Shown here one piece after another: positions 16,581-25,016 of a stretch of 64,000 nt of DNA. The stretch is from Jiangella alkaliphila. GTDB taxonomy: Bacteria; Actinomycetota; Actinomycetes; Jiangellales; Jiangellaceae. The notes under the pieces are model-generated. The model was not told the DNA's origin, did no database searches, and was given only the letters and a program-made list of their open reading frames with translations. The position numbers and the translations under genes are program-made. The DNA lies in NCBI RefSeq assembly GCF_900105925.1, contig NZ_LT629791.1:310001-374000 (forward strand), read 5' to 3'. Position 1 is the first letter of the stretch, and each line of letters starts with the position of its first letter.

Positions 16581-17255
16581 ATGACGACGGAGCACCACGA
16601 CCAGCTGCGCATCACCCTCGGCGTCCTCCGCAGCCGGCGCAGCGATGAGGTCCCCGCCGGCCTGCACGAGAGCATCGCCGGCGGCGGGCCGCAGCTTCTG
16701 GCGCTGGCCCGCGCCATCGACCCCGACAACGCCGAGGACCTCGTCCAGACGGCGTACGCCGACGTCCTGGAGCGGTCCGGTTCGGTGGAGCTGCCCGCCG
16801 TGCTGGAGCGGCTGGCCGAGCTGGCCGAGCAGCAGCGCGGGTCCGACGTCGACACCGAGCCGGTGCGCGAGGACCGCATCACCGAGATCGCCGACACCGG
16901 CCCGGACGAGGACAGCCCCGACGAGCTGTTCTACCCGGACTTCTACGAGGAGACCATCGACCTCGGCGACTGGGTCGACTCCGCGAACTCCTGGCCCGAC
17001 GGCAGCCGCGTCCTCGGCCCCGACGCGGAGATCGACACCGAGGAGCTGTTCGGCGTCGTCGACGCCGCGCTCGGCGAGCTGCCCGCGGCGCAGGCCACGC
17101 TGCTGAACCTGGTCGACGTCCAGGACGTGCCGCTCGACGTCGCCGCCCGCACCGTCGGGCTCGAGCCGGCAGCCGCCCGGAAGGCGCTAGGTACCGCGCG
17201 GCATCGGGTCCGGCGCCGGTTGCACGCCTACCTGGACCGCGCCGACTCGGCCTGA
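16581..17255 (+). CDS. ECF-like RNA polymerase sigma factor with acidic linker
   Basis: A 224-residue protein from ATG 16581 (GGGAGG 5 nt upstream). An N-terminal region LALARAIDPDNAEDLVQTAYADVLER resembles sigma region 2. A long acidic spacer (about residues 90-150, rich in D/E with DELFYPDFYEET) follows. The C-terminal region ALGELPAAQATLLNLVDVQDVPLDVAARTVGLEPAAARKALGTARHRVRRRLHAYL is a clear sigma-4 HTH. The spacer is longer than in usual ECF factors. No anti-sigma gene is adjacent. The gene precedes the 727-residue TerD-like protein on the same strand. Confidence 0.75.
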   Translation: MTTEHHDQLRITLGVLRSRRSDEVPAGLHESIAGGGPQLLALARAIDPDNAEDLVQTAYADVLERSGSVELPAVLERLAELAEQQRGSDVDTEPVREDRITEIADTGPDEDSPDELFYPDFYEETIDLGDWVDSANSWPDGSRVLGPDAEIDTEELFGVVDAALGELPAAQATLLNLVDVQDVPLDVAARTVGLEPAAARKALGTARHRVRRRLHAYLDRADSA

Positions 17256-17324
17256 CGGCGTTCGCGCGGGCTTCTCCGGGCCGGCCGCGCGGCGTCCATC
17301 CTGGGCATGTGTCAGGGTGGTCGG

Positions 17325-19508
17325 GTGCCGACGATCGAGCCGCTGCTGATCCGGAAGACGTTGCGAGTCCCGGCGGTCGCGGGCCCACCCGGCGACGGCG
17401 CTGTCGTGGCACGGCAGTTGGACGCCGTCCTCACGACGGTCGGGTTCAAGGCGGCGCGGGACCTCCTCGAACACCTCTCCGGCCTCGACGTCGGCACCGC
17501 GATCGACCGGTCAGTCCTGGTCCTCGGCACCGTGCGCGAGCTGGTCGGCGACCACGTCGAGCACAACGCCTACTTCATCGACTTCCCTGCGGGCGTCCCC
17601 GACACCGTCGAGTTCTGGATCACCTGTCTGCGCGACGCGATCGAGCGGGCGGCGGTCCCGGACGTGCTGTCCGACGGCGACGGTTCGACCGGCGGGTTGC
17701 CGATCAGCCTGTTGGACCTGCCGGCGTACGGGCGCTACCAGCACACCTACGCCGAGCTGCTCGCGGCGCACGACGAGCTGATCCCGTCGCTGAAGGACCG
17801 CGTCACCGTCCTGCGGCTCGGCCGGAGCCTGGCCGAGGAGACGCACGAGCTGTACCTGGCGCTCGCCGGCAGCCCGGTGCCGCTCGGCGACGACGACCTC
17901 GCCGCGCTCGCCGACCTCGCCCGCCTCTGCCTCGACGACGCGCAGCCCGAGACCGTCCCGATGCGCGAGAGCCGCGCCGTCGTCAACCGGGTCCGGCTCG
18001 AGGCCGGCCGCCCGCTGCTCGCCGACACCGTCACCGATGTGCTCCGGCTGGCCTGCGCACTCTCGGACGGCGACGTGACGCTGGAGAAGCCGACGCGGTT
18101 CGCCTCGTTCCGGCGGGCGCAGCGGCGGGCGCTCCTGACCGCGCTCGACGCCGTCGTCGCGGACTCGCCGGCCAAGCTGGCCGACGTGCACCGGCACCGC
18201 GAGGCGTGGAAGCGGCTGGGCGAGCGGCTACACCCGCACGAGTACCCCGCCCTGTCGCACGCCCGGGACGTGTTCGCGGTCGCACGACGCGAGAAGACGG
18301 CCCGGTCTCTGAGCGCCCGGGCCGAGGTCGCCTTCGCCGCCGGCGACGTCCGTGCTGCGGTGACGGTGCTGTCCGCGGCGCCCGGACTGCTGGTGCGCGC
18401 GCTCGACCGGATCCTGCGCACAGCCGCGCCGGACGATCTGTCGTTCGCGCTCGAGACGGTCGAGGAGGTCGCCGGCCGGGTGTCGGGACGGGTGCTGCTG
18501 TCGCTGCGCGAGCACCTGGCGAACCGCTCGGCGCCCGAGGCGACCCGCTTCTTCGTCAACCGGTCGGCCCGCGCGTGGTCGGAGCCGGACCTGCGGCCGC
18601 CGCTGGAGTCCGCGGTGGTCGAGCGGCTGACCGCGCTGCTGGACGGCGAGATCGTCCGGCGGCTGCCCGAGCGCGGGACGATCGTCGTCGACCCGCAGGT
18701 GCTCGACCTCGCCGTGCCGCTGTCGGACAAGACGGCCGGCGGCGGCTTCGGGGTCATGGCGCGCGGCTCGGTCGTGCCGGTCGACGGGCCGGCGGTGCGG
18801 TTCTTCACCTACTGGCGCCAGCAGCGCGTGCGCACCGACTTCGACCTCTCCGTCGCGCTGCTCGACGCCGACTTCGAGAGCGCCGGACACGTGTCGTGGA
18901 CCAACCTGGCCGACGGCGGCGCCATCTACTCCGGCGACATCACCGAGGCGCCCGACGGGGCGTCGGAGTTCATCGACATGGACCTGAGCGCGGTGACCGC
19001 CCGCTATGTGGTGCCGGAGATCCTCGTCTACTCCGGCGAGGGGTTCGACACCGTCGCGGAGTCGTTCTTCGGCTTCATGATCCGCGACCCCGCACAGGCC
19101 GGGCGCCCGTTCGAGCCGCGCACCGTCCGGATGAAGTCGGACCTGCGCGGGACGGGACGGGTGGCCGTTCCGCTGCTGTTCGCCCGTGCCGACGACGGCA
19201 CGTGGTCGGCCCGGTGGATGCAGGTGTATCTGCGCGGCGCGGCCTGGGGGAACACCGTCGAGGGCATCCGGGTCACCGCGTCGGCACTGGCCCGGGCCAT
19301 CGACGGCCGCTCCTACCTGCGGATGTCGCACCTGGTCGACCTCATGGCCGCGCGCGGCGGGACCGTCACCGTGTCGCCGTCGCCGGCCGCTCTGGGGCTG
19401 GACCCGGGCGTGCCGGTCACCTACGTCGGCATCGAGGTGCCCGACGGGCTGCCCGCGGGCTCGGACTGCTACGGCCTCGACCGGCACAAGGAGTTGATCC
19501 CGCAGTAG
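17325..19508 (+). CDS. Large TerD-like protein, MXAN_6230/SCO0854-like family
   Basis: About 727 residues from GTG 17325 (AGGGTGG four nt upstream; an ATG at 17307 is an alternative). Residues ~1-420 are helical and unrecognised, with an early DLLEHLSGLDVGTAIDRSVLVLGTVRELVGDH block. From about 470 the sequence VVDPQVLDLAVPLSDKTAGGGFGVMARGSVVPV, then FDLSVALLDADFESAGHVSWTNL and IYSGDITEAPDGASEFIDMDL, looks like a TerD-type domain with calcium-binding acidic loops. I think it belongs to the MXAN_6230/SCO0854 family, but I find no CxxC...CxxC RING motif that the family name implies. Function unknown; a role in stress defence is inference. Confidence 0.62.
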   Translation: MPTIEPLLIRKTLRVPAVAGPPGDGAVVARQLDAVLTTVGFKAARDLLEHLSGLDVGTAIDRSVLVLGTVRELVGDHVEHNAYFIDFPAGVPDTVEFWITCLRDAIERAAVPDVLSDGDGSTGGLPISLLDLPAYGRYQHTYAELLAAHDELIPSLKDRVTVLRLGRSLAEETHELYLALAGSPVPLGDDDLAALADLARLCLDDAQPETVPMRESRAVVNRVRLEAGRPLLADTVTDVLRLACALSDGDVTLEKPTRFASFRRAQRRALLTALDAVVADSPAKLADVHRHREAWKRLGERLHPHEYPALSHARDVFAVARREKTARSLSARAEVAFAAGDVRAAVTVLSAAPGLLVRALDRILRTAAPDDLSFALETVEEVAGRVSGRVLLSLREHLANRSAPEATRFFVNRSARAWSEPDLRPPLESAVVERLTALLDGEIVRRLPERGTIVVDPQVLDLAVPLSDKTAGGGFGVMARGSVVPVDGPAVRFFTYWRQQRVRTDFDLSVALLDADFESAGHVSWTNLADGGAIYSGDITEAPDGASEFIDMDLSAVTARYVVPEILVYSGEGFDTVAESFFGFMIRDPAQAGRPFEPRTVRMKSDLRGTGRVAVPLLFARADDGTWSARWMQVYLRGAAWGNTVEGIRVTASALARAIDGRSYLRMSHLVDLMAARGGTVTVSPSPAALGLDPGVPVTYVGIEVPDGLPAGSDCYGLDRHKELIPQ

Positions 19509-19610
19509 GCGCCGGTTAGCCTCGGCTCGGAGGCCATGAGAGAGCTTCCTTCTCCTACTCAGGCCATTCAGCTCTCTCGCTCTCCTCCACCCCGTCCTTG
19601 TCGCCCCTTG

Positions 19611-19653
19611 GCATGGAACGGCCTCGCGGCTACCGTGGCACGACGTTCCATGC
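19611..19653. promoter_or_regulatory. Inverted-repeat operator pair upstream of the sialidase gene
   Basis: GCATGGAACG (19611-19620) and CGTTCCATGC (19644-19653) are perfect 10-bp complementary arms with centres 33 bp apart, about three helical turns. They lie 34 bp upstream of the sialidase start. A second, weaker inverted repeat (GAGAGAGCT...AGCTCTCTC) lies between 19541 and 19582 and may be the terminator of the upstream gene. Confidence 0.6.
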
Positions 19654-19686
19654 TGCTGTGCTGACCCCGGACCGGGAGTGGACCGC

Positions 19687-21642
19687 ATGCCGCGAACCGC
19701 CGTCGCCGCCATCATCGCCGCCCTGCTGCTGACCGCCCTCCCAGCGACGGGCGCCGAGGCGCCTGCCGTACGGAGCTTCGACGACGAGCCGATCGGCGCG
19801 CCACCCGCCGGGTACACGACGCAGGGCGACGTGACGGTCGCCGAGGCGCCGTTCGGCCGGCCCGGCAACCGCGCGGTGCACCTGGCGGACTACACGGCGA
19901 CGCTCCAGTCGCGCCTGCACATCCCCGCTCCCGCGGCCGCTGCCAGGCGATTCGAGGTCGACCTCGCGATGCACACGACCCGGCAGGCGGTGTTCGTCGC
20001 CGTGCACGCCGAGGGCGACAACCCGGCGCTCGGCGCGTACCGGTTCATGATCACCCCGGTGTACGCGTACGGCGGCAGCACCACCGCCCAGGTCCTGGTG
20101 TACGACGGGCGGCAGTACGTGCGCCTGGCGACCGTCCCGATGCTCACCGCGCGGGACCACCCGAGCCGCGTCCGCATCGACGCCAGCGCCGCCGCGGCCG
20201 TGCTGACAGTGAACGGAATGTCGTTCCGTACCACCGTCCGGGCGTCCGGCGGGACGGCGATCACCGGCCTCGAGCTGGCCTCCAGCGGCGCCGCCGGGGT
20301 CGGCTCAGACGCCTACCTCGACGACGTCGCGCTGAGCGACCTCGACCCGGCCGGCCCGGCGCTGGCCGAAGGGCTGCCCGTCACCGGCGTCCTCCCCTCC
20401 TACGTCGCCGAGAAGCACCCGGCCTCGACCGTCGTCGCGACGATCGACGCGCCCGGCGTGCGGGCGGCGCAGGTGCGGGCGCGGGTCGTCGTCGACGGCG
20501 TGGACGGGCCGTTCGCGGGGCGAGTGCACGGCGAGGCCGGGCGGCTGGTCGTCAGCGCCCCGATCGACGGCGACGACATCGGGCTGCACCCGGTGACCGT
20601 CACCCTCACCGACCTGCGCACCGGCGTCACCCGGTCCACCCAGATGCGGATCCAGGCGTACTCGCCGATCCCGGCGCAGGTCGTGGCGCAGGAGCCGGCC
20701 GGCGCCGCGGAGCCGCGCTTCCCCGACGCCGTCCGGCTGGCCGACGGCACGATCGTGCTGGCCTACCACTACGCCGACGGGCACACGAAGGCCGACGGTG
20801 TCGTCCGCATGATCCGCTCGGCGGACGGCGGCGCCACCTGGTCGGCCCCGGTCACCGTCGCGGCGACCGCCGGCGCCGACAACCGCGACCCCAAGCTCAG
20901 CGTGCTGCGCGACGGGACGGTGCTGCTGACGGTGTTCCGCACCGACTGGTCGACCACGCCGGAGAGCAACGTCGGCACCTTCGTCTACCGCTCGGCCGAC
21001 GGCGGGCTGACGTTCCCCGAGGTCACGCAGGTCGAGAGCGCCCAGCCCGGCGCCTGGCAGCACGGTCCCGCCGTCGAGCTGCCGAACGGCGACATCCTGC
21101 AGCCGCTGTACGGGTACGGCGCCCGCGTCGCCCGCAGCGCCGACGGCGGCCACACCTTCCCCGCGGCGGCCGAGCGCACCGTCGTCGAGGACGACGAGCG
21201 GTTCTCCAACGGCGAGCCGAACATCGTCCGGCTGCCCAGCGGCGAGCTGGTCATGCAGATCCGCCGGCACGACAACCTGCTGGCCATCGAGAGCGAGTCG
21301 GTGCTCGTCCGCTCCTACGACGACGGCCATACCTGGACCAGCCCCGAGCCGACCGGCCTCCCCGCGTCGTCGGCGCACCTGCTGCTCACCGGCGACGGCT
21401 CGGTGCTGATGACGTACGGCAACTACGCCCAGGCCGGGCGCCCGACATACGGCGTGCTGATCGACGACCCGTCCGGCCCGTGGACGGAGCACCGGCCGGT
21501 GCCGCTGTACAACTCAGGCTGGGAGGACCAGGCCAACCCGACCAGCGTCCAGCTCGACGACGGCTCGTTCCTCTCCTTCGGCTTCGACGTCGCCAACCGG
21601 ACCGTCGTCTCCTTCCGGACCACCGCCGCCGACTACGACTGA
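19687..21642 (+). CDS. Secreted sialidase / BNR-repeat exo-alpha-sialidase-like protein
   Basis: A 651-residue protein from ATG 19687 (GGGAG 8 nt upstream). Residues 1-25 form a Sec signal peptide ending near ATGAEA. Residues ~30-220 look like a lectin-like beta-sandwich domain. From about 345 a six-bladed propeller follows with at least four Asp boxes: SADGGATW, SADGGLTF, SADGGHTF and SYDDGHTW. PRFPDAVRLADGTIVLAYH may hold the active-site Arg region. It would remove terminal sugars from extracellular glycans; sialic acid specificity is not proven. Its stop overlaps the convergent lipoprotein gene by 10 bp. Confidence 0.85.
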   Translation: MPRTAVAAIIAALLLTALPATGAEAPAVRSFDDEPIGAPPAGYTTQGDVTVAEAPFGRPGNRAVHLADYTATLQSRLHIPAPAAAARRFEVDLAMHTTRQAVFVAVHAEGDNPALGAYRFMITPVYAYGGSTTAQVLVYDGRQYVRLATVPMLTARDHPSRVRIDASAAAAVLTVNGMSFRTTVRASGGTAITGLELASSGAAGVGSDAYLDDVALSDLDPAGPALAEGLPVTGVLPSYVAEKHPASTVVATIDAPGVRAAQVRARVVVDGVDGPFAGRVHGEAGRLVVSAPIDGDDIGLHPVTVTLTDLRTGVTRSTQMRIQAYSPIPAQVVAQEPAGAAEPRFPDAVRLADGTIVLAYHYADGHTKADGVVRMIRSADGGATWSAPVTVAATAGADNRDPKLSVLRDGTVLLTVFRTDWSTTPESNVGTFVYRSADGGLTFPEVTQVESAQPGAWQHGPAVELPNGDILQPLYGYGARVARSADGGHTFPAAAERTVVEDDERFSNGEPNIVRLPSGELVMQIRRHDNLLAIESESVLVRSYDDGHTWTSPEPTGLPASSAHLLLTGDGSVLMTYGNYAQAGRPTYGVLIDDPSGPWTEHRPVPLYNSGWEDQANPTSVQLDDGSFLSFGFDVANRTVVSFRTTAADYD

Positions 21643-22694
21643 GGCGGGAGGGGCAGCTGCAGCACGCTGTAGCAGCCGCGGTTGGCGACCACCAGCCGCT
21701 CCTGCCAGACCGCGATCGACCCCGGCCGTGCCAGCCGCGCGTCCCCGGTCTCGACGTCGGCGTCGTCGCAGTCGGTCGACGGGGTGCCGCCGCGGCGCGG
21801 GAAACCGGAGGCCAGCACCGTCGTGCCGGCCGGAGAGACGTGCAGCACCGAGCCGGCCTCCCGCTCAGCCGTCGTGACGAACAGCCCCTCGCCGGCCGGG
21901 TCGCCCGCCGCTGCGCTCACCGTCCCCGGCACCTCGCCGGGCGGCGGGGCGAACGGGTACCGGCCGACCTCGCGCAGCGACTCGTCCAGCACGACGAGCT
22001 CCGTCGCCGTCAGCGCCGACACCCCTGACGCGGTCCGGGCGGCGACGAGGATGTCCGGCACCGGCGGCTCGCCCGGCACGGCGCCGGTCGGCTCCGCAAC
22101 GGTGCCGGTCAGCGTCCACCAGGTGCCCTTCCACTGCAGGTGGGTGGCGCCGGGCAGTTCCAGGATCACCGCGCCCGCGGCGTCGTCGATCCCGCCGGTC
22201 AGCGTGGCGACGGGGGTGAACGCGCCGTCGGCCAGACCGAGCAGGCCCACCTGGGCCTCGTCACCGGACCCGGACAGCAGCAGCATCGCGTCGTCACCGG
22301 CCGGGACCGCCGCGTTCGGCCCGGTCCCGAACACCATGGGCGGGTCGTCGCCGCCGAGCTCGGCGGCCGTCTCGGCGGTGCCGTCGGGCGCCAGCGTGAA
22401 CACGCTCGGGACGCTCGACTGCAGCCCGACCAGACGGTCGTCCGGGCCGGCGGCCAGCAGGATCGGCTCGCTGATGCTGATGTCCGGGAAGTAGCGCGGC
22501 CCGTGCAGGACGTTCCAGGTGCCGTCGCCCATGATCCGGGTGATCCGGCCCTCGGCCACCGGGGGCAGCCCGGTCGCCTCGGTCGCGGCCGGCGACGGGG
22601 CCGGCTCGCCGCCGTCGTCGTCCGCGGAGCAGCCCGTCAGGGACACGCCCAGCAGCACGGCCGCGACGGCGGCCCGCGCTCGAAGCGTCGTCAC
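21633..22694 (-). CDS. Secreted lipoprotein, predicted beta-propeller, unknown function
   Basis: A 353-residue protein starting at GTG 22694, overlapping the upstream lipoprotein stop (GTGA). The signal peptide VTTLRARAAVAAVLLGVSLTGC has lipobox LTGC. After a short acidic linker the protein has repeated strand-turn motifs of the form ITRIMGDGTW, FTLAPDGTAET, LLGLADGAFTPVATLTGG and SVLHVSPAGTTVLASGF, as in NHL/propeller proteins. Two late cysteines (TDCDDA, NRGCYSVL) may pair. It is coupled to another lipoprotein, suggesting a surface complex. Confidence 0.75.
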   Translation of the reverse strand: MTTLRARAAVAAVLLGVSLTGCSADDDGGEPAPSPAATEATGLPPVAEGRITRIMGDGTWNVLHGPRYFPDISISEPILLAAGPDDRLVGLQSSVPSVFTLAPDGTAETAAELGGDDPPMVFGTGPNAAVPAGDDAMLLLSGSGDEAQVGLLGLADGAFTPVATLTGGIDDAAGAVILELPGATHLQWKGTWWTLTGTVAEPTGAVPGEPPVPDILVAARTASGVSALTATELVVLDESLREVGRYPFAPPPGEVPGTVSAAAGDPAGEGLFVTTAEREAGSVLHVSPAGTTVLASGFPRRGGTPSTDCDDADVETGDARLARPGSIAVWQERLVVANRGCYSVLQLPLPPQS

Positions 22695-23302
22695 CGCGCC
22701 GGGGGCGCGCCGGCCAGCGTCCACTCGGCCGGGAGCTCGAGCGTGCCGACGACCTGCTGGGCCAGCGCCGCGGCGTCGGCCTCGCTGTCGCGGCCGTCGG
22801 GCGGCATCGCGACCCACACCTGGACGATGCGGTCGCCGTGCAGCAGCCAGGCCCGGGTGGTGTCGCCCTCGCTGTCGTCCGGACGCGTCTCCTCCTGCGT
22901 CCAGGTGAAGCCCAGACCGGCGGCGTCCGGCAGCTGGTTGTAGCCGTCGGCGGTCAGCCGCTCCTGGAACCCGCTGCCCAGGATCCCCAGCGCCCAGTCG
23001 ACGTCGACCGAGAGCGCCTGCTGGTCCTGCCCGTCGAGCGTCACGCTGCAGCCGGCGCCGCTCAGCTCGCCCGCGGAGTCGCGGGTCAGCAGGCTGCTGG
23101 ACTCCTCGAAACCGTCGCTGCCCAGGGCGAGGACGACGCTCTCGCGCGGCAGGAAGTCGCACAGCAGCTCACCGCCGGGTGGCGGCGTCGGAGCGATCTC
23201 GGACAGGTCGACGGTGGTGTCGTCACCGGAGTCGTCGTCGCTGCACCCGCCCGCCAGCACCACCAGGGACAGCGTCAGCGCTGCCATCGTCACACCACGC
23301 AC
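22691..23302 (-). CDS. Lipoprotein, unknown function (DUF3558-like)
   Basis: About 203 residues. The start is uncertain: GTG 23302 gives the signal VRGVTMAALTLSLVVLAGGC with lipobox LAGGC/AGGC; GTG 23311 and ATG 23287 are alternatives. The mature part begins acidic, then ELLCDFLPRESVVLALGSDGFEESS, with AGCSVTL and a strand-rich C-terminal half ending EADAAALAQQVVGTLELPAEW. The layout recalls DUF3558-type actinobacterial lipoproteins (CxLL...CxW core), but this is a weak match. It heads a two-gene lipoprotein operon. Confidence 0.65.
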   Translation of the reverse strand: MRGVTMAALTLSLVVLAGGCSDDDSGDDTTVDLSEIAPTPPPGGELLCDFLPRESVVLALGSDGFEESSSLLTRDSAGELSGAGCSVTLDGQDQQALSVDVDWALGILGSGFQERLTADGYNQLPDAAGLGFTWTQEETRPDDSEGDTTRAWLLHGDRIVQVWVAMPPDGRDSEADAAALAQQVVGTLELPAEWTLAGAPPAR

Positions 23303-23383
23303 GGACGACACGGTACGGGCTCGCGCCGACCGGCACGTCAGGGTTAGCGCGACCGTCACACCGGCGCAACACGGGTCCGCGAC

Positions 23384-23405
23384 TGTATCCGTGGTCGCGG
23401 ATACA
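23384..23405. promoter_or_regulatory. Inverted repeat upstream of the formamidase gene
   Basis: TGTATCCG (23384-23391) and CGGATACA (23398-23405) are perfect arms around a 6-bp centre. It lies 48 bp upstream of the acetamidase/formamidase start and about 80 bp from the divergent lipoprotein start. Size and symmetry fit a GntR- or TetR-type operator; the regulator is not in the vicinity. Confidence 0.6.
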
Positions 23406-23452
23406 AGATTCACTCCCTCCCGCGACATCCCCCGGCCCGAAGGGAAGTCGTC

Positions 23453-24712
23453 ATGTCGACGCAGCACTGGAGCACCGCCAGCCGGCGCAGCCTGCTGGCC
23501 GCCGGCCTCACCGTTCCGCTCGCCGCAGCCCTCGCCCAAGCGACCGCCGGCGCCGCCCCCGTCCGGCCCGCGAGCACCACCGGGCAGAGTGGGCGGATGC
23601 GGTACGACCACCACCTGAAGTCCACCCCCGACCACCTGCACTGGGGTGGCTTCCCGATCGGCTGGGAGCCGGCGCTGACGATGCGCTCGGGCCGCACCGT
23701 TCGCGTCGACACCCTGTCCCACCAGGGCTTCACCAACCCGAACGTGCACCCGCGGGACTACTTCGGTGCGTTCGGGGTGCGGCCGCGGGAGATCCTGTCC
23801 GACGGGATCGCCTTCTGGGAGGCGCTGCCCGAGCGCCAGGCGACCAACCGGCAGTACGGCGGCCACGTCCTCACCGGCCCCATCTACGTCCAGGGCGCGG
23901 AGCCGGGCGACACCGTCGCGATCGACATCCTCGACATCGACACCCGGGTGCCCTACGGGTTCAACAACACCGCGCCGACCAGCGGCGTCATGGCCGAGTT
24001 CTACCCGGGGTGGCGCGAGGGCGACGCCGGGCTGGACATCCCGGCGCAGATCCCGCCCGACCTGCCGGCCGGCGTCTGGCCGGACGTGCGCACCCACCTG
24101 TACCGCACGGGCATGCACCGCGGCCGCGAGGTGGTCTTCTTCTCCGACGACGTCCTCATCCCGACGCACAAGTTCCCGGGGATCATCGCGGTCGCCTCGC
24201 CGACGGGTGAGTTCATCGGCAACACCGAAGATGCGCCGCCGCCGGCCACCGGGGTGCAGAACTCGACCCCGCCGGGGAAGTTCGGCGGCAACATGGACGT
24301 CCGCGACCTCACCGTCGGGACGACCCTGTACCTGCCGGTCTTCCAGCCCGGCGCGCAGATCTTCATCGGCGACCCGCACAGCTGCCAGGGTGACGGCGAG
24401 GTCAGCGGCACCGCCGTCGAGCACTCGCTCTCCGGCACGTTCCGCGTCACGCTGATCAAGAACGTCGAGACCGAACTGCCGTGGGCCGAGACCGACGACC
24501 ACTGGATCATGATGGGCATCCACTGGGACCTCGACCGCGCCATGCGTATCGCCGTCGAGAAGACCGTCGACTTCCTCGTCACCACCCAGGGCATGACGGT
24601 CCCGAAGGCGTACTCGTTCGCCTCCATAGCGGTGAACTACCACAACGCCGAGGTCGTCGACCGCACCCAGGTCGTCACCGGCTTCATCCCGAAGAGCGTC
24701 TTCGGCCGATAG
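23453..24712 (+). CDS. Tat-exported acetamidase/formamidase family protein
   Basis: A 419-residue protein with an N-terminal Tat-like signal (ASRRSLLAAGLTVPLAAALAQATAGAAPV). The FmdA/AmdA fold follows: HLHWGGFPIGWEPALTMRSGRTVRVDTLSHQG, TGPIYVQGAEPGDTVAIDILDI, FGGNMDVRDLTVGTTLYLPVFQPGAQIFIGDPHSCQGDGEVSGTAVE. The GDPHSCQGDGE segment holds the conserved metal/active-site residues of this amidohydrolase family. Most family members are cytoplasmic, so export is notable. It would release ammonia from a short-chain amide outside the membrane. A well-formed operator lies upstream. Confidence 0.88.
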   Translation: MSTQHWSTASRRSLLAAGLTVPLAAALAQATAGAAPVRPASTTGQSGRMRYDHHLKSTPDHLHWGGFPIGWEPALTMRSGRTVRVDTLSHQGFTNPNVHPRDYFGAFGVRPREILSDGIAFWEALPERQATNRQYGGHVLTGPIYVQGAEPGDTVAIDILDIDTRVPYGFNNTAPTSGVMAEFYPGWREGDAGLDIPAQIPPDLPAGVWPDVRTHLYRTGMHRGREVVFFSDDVLIPTHKFPGIIAVASPTGEFIGNTEDAPPPATGVQNSTPPGKFGGNMDVRDLTVGTTLYLPVFQPGAQIFIGDPHSCQGDGEVSGTAVEHSLSGTFRVTLIKNVETELPWAETDDHWIMMGIHWDLDRAMRIAVEKTVDFLVTTQGMTVPKAYSFASIAVNYHNAEVVDRTQVVTGFIPKSVFGR

Positions 24713-25016
24713 TCCAGATGATGGACACCTCGCGTCTCAGCACGTAAACATTTGGCATTGCACTCATCACATTTCCGCTGCTCCAGCCGCGTCGGTTTGG
24801 CCGACCATCGCCGCATTGGCTAACGTCACCGGCGACCGAACCAGACCAGACGCGGTTGGGGTTGTCGGCCGACGGTGCGGGCTCAAGCCCGCGGTGCCGC
24901 TTTCGTCCCCGCTCGCGTCGCTCGTCGCGTGGCTCACCGGCCGCCTCGATCCATGGGCGCCGAAGCGCGCCCGGTGAACCCGGTGCGTCGCGTGGCAGAC
25001 GAACGAAGGGGAGGGC
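24713..25016. other. Intergenic region upstream of the betaine transporter, with hairpin
   Basis: 304 bp without a gene. It holds the hairpin GCGGGC-TCAA-GCCCGC (24877-24892), flanked by further short complementarity, which may end upstream transcription or lie in the leader of the betaine operon. I looked for a recognisable riboswitch and did not see one. Confidence 0.45.

Noticed and set aside
24713..25016. Riboswitch in the betaine transporter leader
   Set aside because: Only one clear hairpin; no conserved ydaO or other known riboswitch core could be recognised.
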